A stretch of 64,000 bases of DNA from Rhinopomastus cyanomelas (taxonomy: Eukaryota; Chordata; Aves; Bucerotiformes; Rhinopomastidae), in NCBI GenBank assembly GCA_013400115.1, contig VXBP01004151.1, positions 372,001 through 436,000 on the forward strand, written 5' to 3'. Numbering within the stretch: the first letter of the stretch is position 1; the number at the start of each line of letters is the position of its first letter. The notes beneath the pieces are model-generated. The model searched no databases, had not been told where the DNA came from, and worked only from the letters and a program-made list of their open reading frames with translations. Shown here in pieces: positions 1-12,033 of this stretch. The translations under genes were made by a program, and so were the position numbers.

Positions 1-438
1 CAATGGCAACACCTTGAAAGAAGACTTCCTTTGTCTTCTGTTTTTGTGCTTTTGCCATTCTCAGACAGTGCAAGGCTGATGGCTGCTACTGCCCTGCATT
101 ATCCAACAGCAAGTACACAGTTCAATTCTTGAGTTCAGTGTGGTGTTCACATCAGCACCAGGTTATCACAAAATGTAATCATGTGGAGTTGTAAGTACAC
201 GCTCATCGTTTCTTTGCTGTACACTAGTATGCAGGAGAAGGGCCACAAGTCTAACAATGCACAGCAAAACTTTAGCTTCAGCAAGTTCCCAGGTTCCTTC
301 TTCTTTAGGGGCAGCTGAAAACATACCTGTTACACCTGACACAGAATGACTATCAAAGGCCACCTTAGAGCATTGAGGAACAGCACAGCAGTGCTCAAGA
401 TCACATCTCCTACCAGGTGAGTGTGGAGAGGACAAGAC
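1..438. other. Intergenic sequence, nothing recognised
   Basis: Mixed-composition sequence before the first CR1 fragment. I see no exon, repeat family or RNA gene. A short minus-strand open stretch ends near 166 but has no recognisable content. Confidence 0.5.
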
Positions 439-490
439 AAATAATCATAGAATCATTAGGGATTGGAAGAGACCTTGAAAGAAGGAACTT
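439..490 (-). mobile_element. CR1 LINE 3'-end fragment
   Basis: Reverse-oriented CR1 tail: ATCATAGAATCATTAGG then GATTGGAAGAGACCTTGAA. Only about 50 bp aligns well. The sequence after it drifts, though CACCCATTGCCCTGTC near 526 may be a further decayed CR1 remnant. Confidence 0.75.
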
Positions 491-1777
491 TTCCTCACTA
501 CAGACCACCCTGAGCCAGAGACAGGCACCCATTGCCCTGTCACCCAGCTCTCCTCAGTATTCCTTGTCAGTCCTCCACAGTTCTGTAACTCAGGTTGTTC
601 ATATGTGAAATGGGTGACACAGTGACACTGTATCTGTTAGAAAACAGCGACTCTGACTACTGAAAGCTGAAGATGAGAGGGAAGCCTTTGCAGCTCATCA
701 CAGCTCTGGGTTTTAAGGTTCTAGCCTGGCAGCCTCCCTGTCCTTGCATGTGGCTCAGAGGGCATCTCCTCGCTGTACATTATCCAACTCAGTAATAGAG
801 CAGCATCTACCTCCCCCTTGTGGTCCACTGCAAAGAGCATCCCGGCAATACACGTTACTAGGGCAACCTGGTCTTCACGAGCCTCCTTCCCCACCAAAGG
901 CCACCTACCCACATCAGCTTTGCCATTAACTGGTTAGGCTCCAAAGCACTGTGCTTGCAGGAGTACATTTCCCTTTGGCTCACTGGCCCTTTGTCACAAA
1001 CTGCCCCGCTGAAGAGCTGGGAGGGACAGGTGAAGCAGAGAACCAGCATGACATGGCTCAAACACAGAACACTCCCAAGTTAATAGCTTCCTACAGGTCT
1101 CATTCGTTAAAATAAATTGGCACATCAGATCTTCATTATAAAGCTCCTATTCCATGACAAACAAAGACAATTTAAGACCAAATGTGTAGAGCTTCAGGGA
1201 GCAGATATCTCCACAGGGAAATCATAACTGAGGTCCAACAAGAGACCCTACTGATTTTCTCAGTGTGCTCAGGCAGTGACCGCAAACCTAGCCATCGATG
1301 CAGACTGAATTGCTCAACATTCCAGCCTTCACATCAGGACACCCTGCAAAGCCTGCAGGAAGCTGCTGATTGCTATGAAACCACTGGGAATTTTGTCAAT
1401 TTGCAGCAAAAGTTCCAGCTTAACAAGTACAGAAACAAAACAGGAACAAGGAGGGAAAGAGGAGAAGACTGGAGATGAGCAATGTCCTGCAAGTCCTTTG
1501 CTAGGAAACAGCCCTATTCAGGAATTGTTAGAGGGACCACCGCAAGACTGGGAAGGCTCATGAACTGAAGGTGCGTGGGTCTGAGGCTCCACTCGCTTCG
1601 GATCATCTTTCCAAGTTATTCTATTTGCACACTTGTTGAAAAGCAACACAGCTCTCTTCATCCCCTGCTAATGGAGGTGTCCATGTTTCCCTTAGAGCCT
1701 ACACTCGCTCAAGGAGGACAGAAACAGAAAAGAACTCTGAATGCTCCAGTCTGTATATTAATGCTGGCCTGTGCACA
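491..1777. other. Intergenic sequence, no gene recognised
   Basis: No exon, RNA gene or clear repeat recognised. Short overlapping open stretches on both strands (for example 1182-1478) have no family signature and no splice context. Confidence 0.5.
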
Positions 1778-2108
1778 CTACAGGCTGGGCAGTGACTGGC
1801 TGGAGAGTAGCCCTGAGGAGAGGGACTTTGGGGTGCTCGTGGATGAAAAGCTTAGCGTGAGTCAGCATGATCCTGGGCTGCATCAGGAGAAGTGTGGCCA
1901 GCAGATGGAGGGAGGTGATTCTCCCCCTCTACTCTGCTCNAGGAGTGTCCCTGCCCATGGTAGGGTGAGTTGGAACTGGATGATCCTGTGGTCCCTTCTA
2001 ACCCAGACTGACTATGTGACTTGGTCTAGGTGATCCTGCTGCGGCAGAGGGATTGGACTGGATGATCTTTCAAGGTCTGTTCCAATCCCTGACGATTCTA
2101 TGATTCTA
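1778..2108 (+). mobile_element. CR1 LINE, ORF2 3' part and tail, broken by N at 1940
   Basis: Plus-oriented CR1. ORF2-derived GACTGGCTGGAGAGTAGCCC and GGGGTGCTCGTGGATGAAAA are followed by a single N at 1940. After the N there is a different CR1 3' region, GTAGGGTGAGTTGGAACTGG, and a final tail GGATTGGACTGGATGATC ending GATTCTATGATTC. At least two CR1 pieces are joined here, possibly by a collapsed gap. Confidence 0.8.
1940..1940. other. Single N inside CR1
   Basis: The sequence jumps between unlike CR1 segments at this base; probably a collapsed gap. Confidence 0.6.
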
Positions 2109-3202
2109 ACACTGAAGGGTTTCCTCTCACTGCTGTCCCAAAGAGCCTTTTAAAGGTAGTCCCACAACGGGGGACAGATAATGTGGAAGTATATTTTCTG
2201 TGTTGTCTGAAGCACTGCATTTTGTAAAATAGTATATAAGGTACCTTTTTTAAAAAAAGAATTTAAAGACTGCTGTTGCTACTTTTTCATAACACTTTCT
2301 AGCCTGTAACTACCCCTGTACTGCTGGCACTATACTTCTCCAGAGCCAAAAACTACTGTAAAAACATCTTAGGCAATACCTATACTGCTGCAACAGTATT
2401 ATCCTGAGACACAGAAGACATTTTTTAATTATCCCCACGCTACCCCATAACGGGGCAACTAATTATAGAGTTCCTGAAATAAAATCCTTTGAAGGATCTC
2501 CCAAATTAAAGGCTTTAGAAAAGAAAGCAGCAGTAAAAACATCTTTTTTCATTGCCAATGGCTGTTGTTATGGATAGAGCATCATCCCATACTCAGGAGA
2601 ACCGCTACACCTGTTGTTGCTTTCTTTCATTTACAGACACAGATATCCTTGTAATAGGAAGGCACAGATGTTCCTAGAAGTATGTGATTCTCATGCAAAC
2701 AACTTCCCTTAAAAAACAAAGCAGCCTTCTCCAAAAGGCACCCAAAATAACACCTGAAAGGAATGTATAGTGTACTGTAAACACATTTTCTTTTAGGTGC
2801 ACAGAAGCTAAAGGCCTCCCAGAAGAGGCCAACATTTGATCAGTCTGTCAGCCAACTGTTTAGATGCAAGAACATGACTCTGTATCTGGGACCAAACCAT
2901 TTCCAATTTTGCTTTGATGAATTCCTTCTGCCTTTAAACCAGGATGATAATCAAGCAGAAGGGTAATTACAGCCACACGTGATTACTCTCATAATTATTA
3001 ACATGTAGACAGAGGAACCAACATAATGTTTTATTAATCTCAAACCAGAAAAGCCTGTGTTCTCATCAGTGGAATGTGAAGTAGCTCAGGTATTGCATTT
3101 GGAAAGTAAGTCTTAAAATTACAAAACAGAAACATGCTACTTATTTTCTGTCGGGTCCCAAATCATCTCCAACATTAGCCTAAGGACAGCTAAACGAAAG
3201 CG
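2109..3202. other. Intergenic, AT-rich, no gene
   Basis: AT-rich sequence with short A and T runs. Around 2940-3010 there is a TAAT/ATTA-rich patch (GGGTAATTACAGCC, CATAATTATTAACATG) that could be a small conserved non-coding element. No exon was seen. Confidence 0.45.
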
Positions 3203-4010
3203 TGTGCTGGTTTGAGGGTTAAAGGCGGAACCCTCCAGAGCAGGTTGTTCAATTCCTCTCCTACCAATACAGGAAGGGAAAATAAAAGAATTTGAAAACT
3301 AGAACAAACCATAAAATTTATTCAAAATGAAATAAATTTAAAAGAAAGAACAACAACAATTACAGAAAACCTTCACAATAAAGAAAAGGGTAACGTAGGG
3401 ACATGGTGAAAGGGAAGAACTCTATGTACAAAAGGCAACTGGACATAGTTCTGGCCTCCACTCGCTAGGGGGCGCTCTCCATGGGCCAGCAGCAAGGGAT
3501 GCTCGCACCCGGCTGCTTCTACATCTGCACCAGAACAGAAGGAAGGGAGAGCAAATGGCACGGGCCAGTCAAGGGCCCTTCCCCTTCACGTGCCCAGTGC
3601 TCTGCTATCAGGACCATGCCGGTGCTCCATTCTGCTGGCGCTCACCTGGCAACTGTGCACCCAAACCCTCCCCCAGCAAAAACAGAGCCACACTTAGAAC
3701 TGGTTGAAGGCAAAAACACAAGTGCAAAATCCCCTCCTAATCTACCAACAATTGACAAAAGCTTAACTAGCATCACAGAGTAAAAGATACCTCACAGGAG
3801 GAGGCAGGTGGGCTGGGCAGTAAATCAGAGCGTATGGGCCATGCATCCTTTCTCCTTCGTGGCCACCCCCCTGGCTTCCAGACTGTCCTTCTGGTACTAG
3901 AGTCCCCCTCAGTACCCTACACCACATTTTCTGTTCCTCCTGTGGGGAAGAGGTGACAGGTTTGGGAGATACACGAGTTTTTTCTGGGTCCTAAAACCTA
4001 ACCCATGACA
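3203..4010 (-). mobile_element. Solo LTR of an endogenous retrovirus (avian ERV)
   Basis: On the minus strand it runs from TGTCATGGGTTAGGTTTTAG to AAACCAGCACA, so it has TG...CA termini. Length is about 808 bp. A minus-strand AATAAA lies near 3319, about 115 bp from the 3' end, where an LTR poly(A) signal would be. No internal retroviral genes and no second LTR flank it, so it is a solo LTR. A clear target-site duplication was not found (AAGCG before, AATGG after). Confidence 0.7.
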
Positions 4011-4833
4011 AATGGATACTCTGCAAAGTTTCTATTCTGAGTGCTTTTACAAGAAGAGGTTGGACACTTACCACAGACGGAAGGGTCACTGGTGTTCAGC
4101 AGTGCACAGAAACACATTATCAGCTGCTCTGAGACCTAGGAAGGCTTAGCTTAGGGATCCAACAAATCCTAGGGAGGGTCTTGAGGTTTACAAGTAATTT
4201 GTCCAACCTGCTATCACATGCCAAGAACAGGAGGGAACACAACATGAAATAGAAACGCTGCCCCTTGGGATTCAAAGCACATCCACCCATCTCCATGACT
4301 CAGATGTAGTTGCTTGAGCATAGCCAGTAAGAAGATAAGTGATGAAGCATCCTCTCCATACACATCACTTACACAGCACATTCCCACCAGCAGGTCACTC
4401 TGCAGATTCTACACAGTCAGAGTTTGTAAGCACCTACTCGTGAAAGACTCAGTCTCCTAATAATGGCTAGAAAAGATGTTGAAGTCCATCTTCTGTCACA
4501 ACCCAGCCTGCTAAATCCATACCTGACCATAACATTTAGTGCTTTCCACCTAAACAGCAAAAGCAGAGCCAACAGGATGCACGTCTTGCCTATCCTCCTC
4601 CTGGTGATAAAATCTTTATAGGACTGAAGTCTACACAGAACCTAGGAGTATAAAATCTGACCCCTAGTGAGACAAAGGGAGTTTTGCACTGGAGAACCAC
4701 TAAGATCTCATTTCCATCTCCTGACTCCAAACATGCTGAAAACAGTGGGACCCCTCCTGCTCACTCCAGTGCGGACAACAATTTACTTCGCATTAATTTG
4801 TATTTCCTGGTAGAGGCAGATCTGAGATCATCT
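4011..4833. other. Intergenic, no gene recognised
   Basis: Unique-looking sequence between the solo LTR and the next CR1. No exon, RNA gene or known repeat recognised. Confidence 0.45.
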
Positions 4834-5062
4834 ACAATCACAGAATCATTCTGTGGCTGGAAAAGACCCTTGGGATCATCATGTCCAACCATCAACAACA
4901 TCCTACAAGATTACCCCTAAACCAGATCCCTCAACACTAAGAGTCTTTCAAACCCATCCAGGGATGGTGACTCAACCACCACCCTGTGCAGCCCACTCCA
5001 GTGCCTGACCACTCCTTCTTGGAAGAACTTTTTCCTGATGTCTGATCTAAACCTACCCCATC
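4834..5062 (-). mobile_element. CR1 LINE 3' fragment (older subfamily)
   Basis: Reverse-oriented CR1 tail: CAATCACAGAATCATTCTG, GGGATCATCATGTCCAACCA and TTGGAAGAACTTTTTCCTGA. It matches the chicken-type 'GTTGGAAAAGACCC' subfamilies and is more diverged than the GGATTGGAAGGGACC copies. Confidence 0.85.
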
Positions 5063-6551
5063 TATGAGCAGTGCACGGTAAATTGCAGGAGTCCTAGTCT
5101 TACAGCAAATATCTCCAAGGCTGTTTAAAGAATGTCCTCTCATCTCCTTCGTCAGAAATTCCAGAAGAAAGCCCAATAAATACCATAATTCAAAGTGTGT
5201 ATTAGATTTTCAGTACAAGAAACACTGAAAACCAACAGATGTTCTTCAAGACCAGTTGGTTTTTTTTCTTCTCATCCAGGTCACCAAAGCACATTATTTT
5301 TTGGGACAAGCTCCAGAAAGGACACGTTATTTAGATTTCTGTAACATTTTCTCAGGGACTGAATATTCAATACAGTTGGAAATAATTTTTGGTGGCTTAT
5401 ACTACTCCCTCGCCGCCTTCTGAGTGACTTGACTAGTAATTTTGTAACTAGGATACTGGGCCTTTGTGCATTCTGCTGGATTAATGCACCAAAGTCTTGA
5501 TTCAGAGAATCTCTGAGTAAATAACTTCAGGCAAACCCTTAAGTAACCACTTACAGGGTTCTCACAGACAGATAAATTATTTCCTTACTGCGCTCCATGA
5601 GACGAAGGCTTGCTGCAGAAGTGAACAGATGTTTTGAGAAAACTGTAGGAAGCATCCATCTTTCACTCACAATCTTGGTTTCCAAGTTAAAATTGATACG
5701 AGATTAAGCAATGGTTAAGTAAAGTCTATTGACCACCTATACTGGTGCCTATAGATCCATAACAGGAAGAAACTGCGGTAGTATTTTAATCAGTTGTATG
5801 ATTAACTATGCAAAGCAGCCATCCTCACATTCAGTAATGCATGACAACAGGGATGATAAGGGAGCACAGACACCAGCCTATCTATCTATTAATTCTTTTT
5901 AAAAAAAATAGGGCAGACCAACTGATTAAAATCCCTTTCATTTCCTCTTCTTTTAATGTCAATTAAACTTCTCTAACATGAAGGGAACATAGGGAAAGGC
6001 ACAAACCAACAATGCAATACTAATTACCTAGCAAGGGAACAAGATGATAATGACTAACCATGAAATTTTTTTATCTAGAATAAAAGCATTTGGAAGGAAG
6101 GAGAATTTTGATTGGTCTCTCTGTGTGTGGCTTATTGATGCAGACCAAAGGAGCCCTGCCCCAGCCACCCTGGGTGCAGAGATGCTGTCGCGGTTCTGTT
6201 GCACGATTCTAGCTTCTCACAAAACAAAACTATTTCCTGGTTGGTTGTGCATTTGATCTGCATAATCACCCCACAGCTATGCAAAGCTTCATGCTCTGAG
6301 CAGCTGACAGCAACATTTAATCCAAGGTCAATGATTTCCTTTAATTATTGTAATTTTGTTGGTGTTTTTTCAAGCAGTCGCACACTCGGCACAGCTCTCT
6401 GCTCTCCCTGCTGGAATAGACGCGGTTCCTCAGCTTGCTGAAAACAAAATCTAAAAAGGCAAGTACTCCTCAGTGAATGAGCTTGGCTGTGCAACAGGTG
6501 TCCAGGAGAAGTAAATGCACGTGAAAGGAGGAAGACTTCAGCTGAAGAGTT
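5063..6551. other. Intergenic; includes a candidate conserved non-coding block at about 6190-6440
   Basis: No exon recognised. About 6190-6440 is repeat-free and dense in homeobox/POU-like words: CTGCATAATCACC, AGCTATGCAAAGCTTC and CCTTTAATTATTGTAATTTT. It reads like avian conserved non-coding sequence, but this is an impression from composition and not an alignment. Confidence 0.4.
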
Positions 6552-6843
6552 TTCACAGAATCATAGAATCACTACGGATTGGAAGGGATCTCGAAAGATC
6601 ACCCAGTCCAATCCGCCTGCAACAGCAGGATCACCTAAACCAAGTCACACAGGAACCCGTCCAGTCGGGTCTTGAATATCTCCAGTGAAGGAGACTGCAC
6701 AACCCCCCTGTTCCAGTGCTCCGTCACCCTCACCGTGAAGAAGTTCCTTCTCAGGTTGATGTGGAACCTCCTATGTTCCAGCTTACAACCATTGCTCCTC
6801 CTCCTATCACTACATGACACCGAGAACAGCCCAGTTCCATCCA
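6552..6843 (-). mobile_element. CR1 LINE 3' fragment
   Basis: Reverse-oriented copy of the dominant local subfamily: TCACAGAATCATAGAATCAC, GGATTGGAAGGGATCTCG, AACAGCAGGATCACCTAAAC and AAGAAGTTCCTTCTCAGG. A 10-12 bp deletion removes the usual GGGCAGCC before TGTTCCAGTGCTC. Confidence 0.92.
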
Positions 6844-7961
6844 TTTTCACATGGTTTTCCTCCCTGCCTTGTCTACCAGCATCCCCCCTTGTACAGACCC
6901 TGTGGACTTGACTTGGGAGTCTGAGGGCCAGGCTGCTTCCTGTTGCAAATGTTAAGGGGGAAGCCTCTACGTTTTCCCTCTCATTCTTTCCTCTAAACCA
7001 GCCCTTAGCAGGGTAAAGCACTTGAGTGGCTGCTCTTCCAGAAGCATCTTATCACAGATTAAAGAGTTGTCCCTTGAGAGCCAGTCTCCTCCCATAGGCT
7101 GCTGCGAAGCAGCCTCCCCACAGCAAATGGGTAACTTCTCTGGCCGCCTTCCCCACTGCGTGCTGCCAGACCCACTTGGTCACTGACCGCATTCCCACCC
7201 GAGACATGACAGAAGATGGGAGGTAAATATATTTCCCAGCAATATTACCTCCCATGTAGGTTCCCATTTGGAGACCCTCAGTCAGAGATGTGTGCTATGA
7301 AAAGCAGCTCTCCCTGATGCTCTATATAGAGCTCATCAGGGGTCCTGCAGAGGGGCACCATCCTGGGACAGGCAGAAGGAGAGAGATTTCTCAACTGGAG
7401 TTCATACAGCCTGGAATACACTTATTATTATTTCCTCAACGGGAAGCCCCTTCCAGTTATCATTATGATAATGCCTGTCTCCATGGGTACATAGCTTCCT
7501 TTACAATAACTCAACCATGAAAAGGCAAGAAAAACACACAGCAGAGAAAGCACTGAGCTCTCTTATTTTTGTTTCAGTCTCAGTGAATAGGAATTAGCTT
7601 TATGTTTTAGGAGTCATTAGGAGCCTAAAGACTGTAGCAGCTTTTAAAAAATTGGACACTTTAACCCGAGTTGCAGTGACGTTACCGGTGAGACCGAGTA
7701 AAGATGGCCCTGCACAAGAATGAGCACGTCCCTTCGCAGAGTTAACCACACAGGACACACAAGGCAAATCAAAAAGGTCCCCCTTGCAGTCAGAGCTCAC
7801 AGGGCAATGCACTCAGCCTGCCCAAGCACCCATCCATCTCTGCAGCTGGCAGGGATGGAAGCAGATGGCATTTCAGTACTCCACAGGGCAGCAAACGCAT
7901 GTTCAGCTAAGACAGGTAGCTGAGTTTGCCTCATGCCATCTTTCTCTCAAATGAAAAGCCA
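6844..7961. other. Intergenic, no gene recognised
   Basis: No exon, RNA gene or known repeat recognised. Short overlapping open stretches on both strands have no family signature. Confidence 0.45.
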
Positions 7962-9430
7962 GAGAATCATAGAATCATTAGGAATTGGAAGAAACCTCAA
8001 GAGATCTAGTCCAATTCCCCTGACACAGCAGGGTCACCTAGTCCAAGTCACACAGAAACACATCCAGGCGGGCCTTGAACATCTCCAGTGAAGGAGACTC
8101 CACAACCACCCTGGGCAGCCTGTTCCAGTGTTCTGTCACCCTCACTGGGAAGAAGTTCCTTCTCAGATTGATGTGCAACCTCTTATGTTCCAGCTTGCAC
8201 CCACTGCCCCTCATCCTATCACTAGATGACATTGACAAGAACCCGGCTCCATCCTCCTGACACCCACCCTTCAAGTATTTATAAACATAAATGACATCAC
8301 CCCTCAGTCTCCTCTTCTCCAAGCTAAAGACACCCAGCTCCCTCAGCCTCTCCTCATAAGGGAGGTGCTCCACATCCTTCATCATCCTTGTTGCCCTACG
8401 CTGGACCCTCTCCAGCAGCTCCACATCCCTCTTGAACTGAGGACCCCACAACTGGACACAATACTCCAGATGTGGTGTCACCAGTGCAGAGCAGAGGAGG
8501 AGAAGAACCTCTCTTGATCTGCTAACCACCCCCATTCTGATCCACCCCAGGATGCTGTTGGCCCTCTTGGCCACAAGAGCACATTGCTGGCTCATTGTCA
8601 TCTTGTTGTCTACCAGGACCTCCAAGTCCCTTTCCCCTACACTACACTCCAACTGGTCAGTTCCCAGTTTGTACTGGTACCTAGGGTTGTTCTTGCCCAC
8701 ATGCAAGACTCTACAGTTACCCTTGGTACAGTTCATTAAATTTCTCTCTGCCCAGCTCTCCAGCCTGTCCAGATCTCACTGAATGGCAGCACAGTCTGCN
8801 NNNNNNNNNNNNNNNNNNNNNNNNNNNNNNNNNNNNNNNNNNNNNNNNNNNNNNNNNNNNNNNNNNNNNNNNNNNNNNNNNNNNNNNNNNNNNNNNNNNN
8901 NNNNNNNNNNNNNNNNNNNNNNNNNNNNNNNNNNNNNNNNNNNNNNNNNNNNNNNNNNNNNNNNNNNNNNNNNNNNNNNNNNNNNNNNNNNNNNNNNNNN
9001 NNNNNNNNNNNNNNNNNNNNNNGCCCATGGATTTGTGTACATCCAGTTTGCTCAACTTATCCCTAACCCAGTCCTCATCAACCAAGGCAGGCTCCTCTCT
9101 TGTCTCAACTTCCTCTGGAGTCACAGCAGTCTGGGGCTTAATTCAAGACAGCCCCCAGAAATATAGACAGAGGCAAAGAAACTGTTGAGTATCTCTTCTC
9201 TGCATCCTCTGACTCCAGGGCACCCACCTCATTCAGCAGGGGGCCTACATTGCCTCCAGTTTTAGTTTTACCTGCAATGTATTTGAAGAAGCCCTTTTTG
9301 TTGCCCTTGACCTCTCTTGCAAGGTTTAATTCCAAGGAGGCCTTGGCCTTTCTAGTTGCATCCCTACATTCTCTCACCAGAGCCTTATAATCACCCCAAG
9401 TGGCCACCCCCTCCTTCCATGACCTAAGAA
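7962..9430 (-). mobile_element. Long CR1 LINE with ORF2 fragments, interrupted by a 223-N gap
   Basis: Reverse-oriented CR1, about 1.47 kb including Ns. The 3' tail starts at 7962. The C-terminal ORF2 region at 8038-8736 is open for 232 residues (VGERDLEVLVDNKM, HLPYEERLRELGVFSLEKRR, FPVRVTEHWNRLP). Beyond the Ns, 9023-9430 encodes the post-endonuclease linker (WGDYKALVRECRDATRKA, NKKGFFKYIAGK) and KLDVHKSMG. The reverse transcriptase core, about 1 kb in full CR1, should lie between these pieces but only 223 Ns stand there. Either this copy has an internal deletion or the gap is undersized. Confidence 0.93.
8800..9022. other. Assembly gap (223 Ns)
   Basis: Run of N inside the CR1 element, exactly where the reverse transcriptase core would be. 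The true length is unknown. Confidence 0.99.
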
Positions 9431-9716
9431 ACAACTGTGTACCACACAAACCAACTCAAAATCTAGTGAGTTTACACTGGCTGCTACAGAGTCAGAGACA
9501 AACCAATAAACCGGCTAGTCCAGGACAATCCATACCTCCAGATGGATTTCTAAAATGCCTCCAGAAACCATCCCTGCAATAAACTCTAGATTCCTTGACT
9601 TGAGAGAGAAGATCCAATCTTTTTTCAGGTACCCACTGACAGCTGTTCTCAAATACCCAGGTTCTGGAATGGTGCAAACCCTGTGGTGAATTCAGAACCA
9701 GAAAACAACAGCAAAG

Positions 9717-9772
9717 GGGTTGGACTCTGACCCCTGGAGGTCCCTTCCAACCCCTGGTGATCTGTGTGTAAG
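9717..9772 (+). mobile_element. CR1-like 3' tail fragment
   Basis: GGGGTTGGACTCTGACCCC and GGTCCCTTCCAACCCC resemble the terminal CR1 segment in plus orientation. Too short to assign a subfamily. Confidence 0.5.
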
Positions 9773-9799
9773 AGACTGTATCATAAGCATAAATCTGCA

Positions 9800-10135
9800 A
9801 TTCACAGAATCACAGAACATCAGGGATTGGAAGGGACCTGGAAAGATCATCTAGTCCAATCCCCCTGCCACAGCAGGATCACCTAGACCAAGTCGCACAC
9901 GAACATATCCAGGCAGGTCCATCTCCAGAGAAGGAAACTCCACAACCCCCCTGGGCAGCCTGTTCCAGTGCTCTGTCACCCTCACTGTGAAGAAGTTCCT
10001 TCTCATATTAATGTGGAACCCCCTGTCTTCCAGCTTACATCCATTGCCCCTTGTCCTATCACTAGATGACTTAGATGACATTGAGAAGAGCGTGTCTCCA
10101 TCCTCCTGACACCTTCAGGTCACATATTTATAATT
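9800..10135 (-). mobile_element. CR1 LINE 3' fragment
   Basis: Reverse-oriented copy: TTCACAGAATCACAGAACAT, GGATTGGAAGGGACCTGG, CTCTGTCACCCTCACTGTGA and GAGAAGAGCGTGTCTCCATC. Compared with nearby copies it lacks about 20 bp after CATATCCAGGCAGG. Confidence 0.92.
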
Positions 10136-11278
10136 CTAGCTGAGGAGACAGACAAGTTTTGTTTCCACATGTGTATGTAGGGCTGGGTGCGCTGCAAAGT
10201 TGCTACTGTGTCACAAGAGCAGAAATTCATGTGGTGGTTACCACCTCACTGCTCAGCCTGTTTGCAAATTCACGTGACCTGGCTACACGCTTCCACAGCG
10301 GTAAAGCAGAGATCTGTGCAAATGAAAGATCAGCTTCCAACAAAAGCCTGAGCAGAGCTAATGAGGGCTTTGATCCTGCAATTGGATCCATGCAAAGATG
10401 CTCTATCTATGCCCAGAGGTTTTTTAATGCACAAAAGCACTTGGGCTTCCACCACAGGCAGCCTCTACAAGAGTTTGGGCTTTATCCAAATGGCCATCAG
10501 GAAGCAACATGGGTGTATGCGAGGGAACGAGTGTTTCTCATCTTACTTGATACATTAAGGTTAGTTTCTCAAAGTGGGCGCATCGGGCAGGGATCCAAAC
10601 AGCAAGTTTTCCAATCCAAGTAAAGAAGGGCACGGGCATCACTGAAAATACCCTGTGCAGAACTAGTGTGAGGAGACTGGGCAAGGAGGGAGGCTTTGCT
10701 TTTCTGTTGATTTCTGGTAATTTTCTCTTATTTAGCTAAACCAACATGAAATGTTGGACAGTTGCTATCCATTTCCAGAAGTCAGGACTCAACAGATTTC
10801 AGAAGACTCTATTTGGACACAGACACTGAAACAGTTTAGAGAAGAACGTTACCTGAACCTATGCAGCTTGCATGTGAGGAATAACTTTCAAAGAAATTAA
10901 ATCTGAGGACAGAGCAACTCAGTCAACATGTGGCGGCAACAGAAATAGATGAAAAATTATTCTTGGGGCAAGGAAAATTACTTAAGTGTCACGTTCAAGT
11001 GTCATCAATGGTATGATGTCTAAAAGCAACACAACTGCATTTCTTTAATGCTAATTTAGACCTGCCTACAGCGTCTCTGGAATTTGAGTTAGATTACATA
11101 ATCTAAGCACAACATTCCGACTGGGTTCCCAGTTAGTGCCCTCAGAAAACTCAGACCATGGTTACCAGCAAAGTGGCCAGGTCTCAAGCACAAAGACCTG
11201 ATGTCAGGGATTCCCCGGCCTGCACGGACAGTCACTGAAGTGAAAACTTATATTACCTCTACTTAGGTGACATCATTT
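10136..11278. other. Intergenic, no gene recognised
   Basis: A 154-codon open stretch at 10159-10623 has no recognisable family, no splice context and an overlapping second open frame; I do not call it a gene. No repeats were seen. Confidence 0.4.
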
Positions 11279-11640
11279 GGATCAGAAAGTGGGTGGTTAG
11301 CAGATCAAGAGAGGTTCTCCTCCCCCTCTACTCTGTCCCAATGAGACCACATCTGGAGCATTGTGTCCAGTTCTGGGGCCTTCAGTTCAATGAGGACACA
11401 GAGCTGCTGGACAGAATCCAGTGTAGAGCAATGAGCATGATGAAGGAACTAAAGCACCTCCCTTATGAGGAGAGGCTGAGGGAGATGGGTCTCTTCAGCT
11501 TGGAGAAGAGGAGACTGAGGGGTGACCTCATTAATGTCTATAAATATATGAGGGGTGGGTGTCAGGAGGATGGAGCCAGGCTCTTCTCAGTGTCATCTAA
11601 TGATAGGACAAGGAGCAATGGGTGTCAGCTGGAACATAGA
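11279..11640 (+). mobile_element. CR1 LINE, 5' half of an interrupted copy
   Basis: Plus-oriented ORF2 C-terminal region: GTGGTTAGCAGATCAAGAGA, CCTTATGAGGAGAGGCTGAG and ATGAGGGGTGGGTGTCAGGA. It stops abruptly after GCTGGAACATAGA at 11640. The matching 3' half resumes at 12034 with TTGGAACACAGG. The two halves share about 10 bp at the break, so this could be one CR1 split by an insertion of about 393 bp. Confidence 0.88.
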
Positions 11641-12033
11641 CATTACATTCATATCGTATCAACGGACTGTGTCACAGGTGCACGGTGCTGAGCTGTTCAT
11701 GGAAGGACTGTAGAACAGGCTTCCAGTCAAATGACTCTGCATAACTGGAAGGCAAGGAATGATGCTGGTATGATAGATGCTGTTTATCAAGTGTGTATCC
11801 ATACCCAATAGATCTCCTAATCCTCAGAGAAAAAATATTTTTACACTTTTATTTCTTACAGTTGTCAAATAGGAGAGACTTCCAAGGAAAAGACAAACCA
11901 TATGCTGCTGATAAGCGATAATGAGAACAGTTTGCAGCTTTATACAAGTCTTGAAGAGTCATGACTGAGACCATTTTCAAGAGGAACTGAGCAATACCCA
12001 GACATCAACAGATTCACTCTTTTCAACTTCACT
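11641..12033. other. Insert separating two halves of one CR1; contains the duplicated 138-bp segment
   Basis: 393 bp of non-CR1 sequence between complementary CR1 halves. Its first part holds the 138-bp segment shared with 16555-16692. The rest is AT-rich unique-looking sequence. The CR1 ends on each side share TGGAACAYAG, which could be a target-site duplication of about 10 bp or simply overlapping CR1 ends from two insertions. Confidence 0.55.
11656..11793 (+). repeat. 138-bp duplicated segment, copy B
   Basis: About 90% identical to 16555-16692 by eye (about 14 mismatches, no indels). It runs from GTATCAACGGACTGTGTCAC to GCTGTTTATCAAGTG. Several differences are CpG in copy A against CA or TG here, so this copy looks CpG-decayed. 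The family is not one I recognise. Confidence 0.8.

Noticed and set aside
1575..2033. 152-codon plus-strand gene
   Set aside because: It runs through a single N and through CR1 sequence in a non-ORF2 frame; no family match.
8038..8736. 232-codon minus-strand gene
   Set aside because: It is the ORF2 C-terminal region of a CR1, with the CR1 tail directly downstream.
10159..10623. 154-codon plus-strand open stretch
   Set aside because: No recognisable domain, no splice or promoter context, and a second overlapping open frame (10361-10558) suggests chance.
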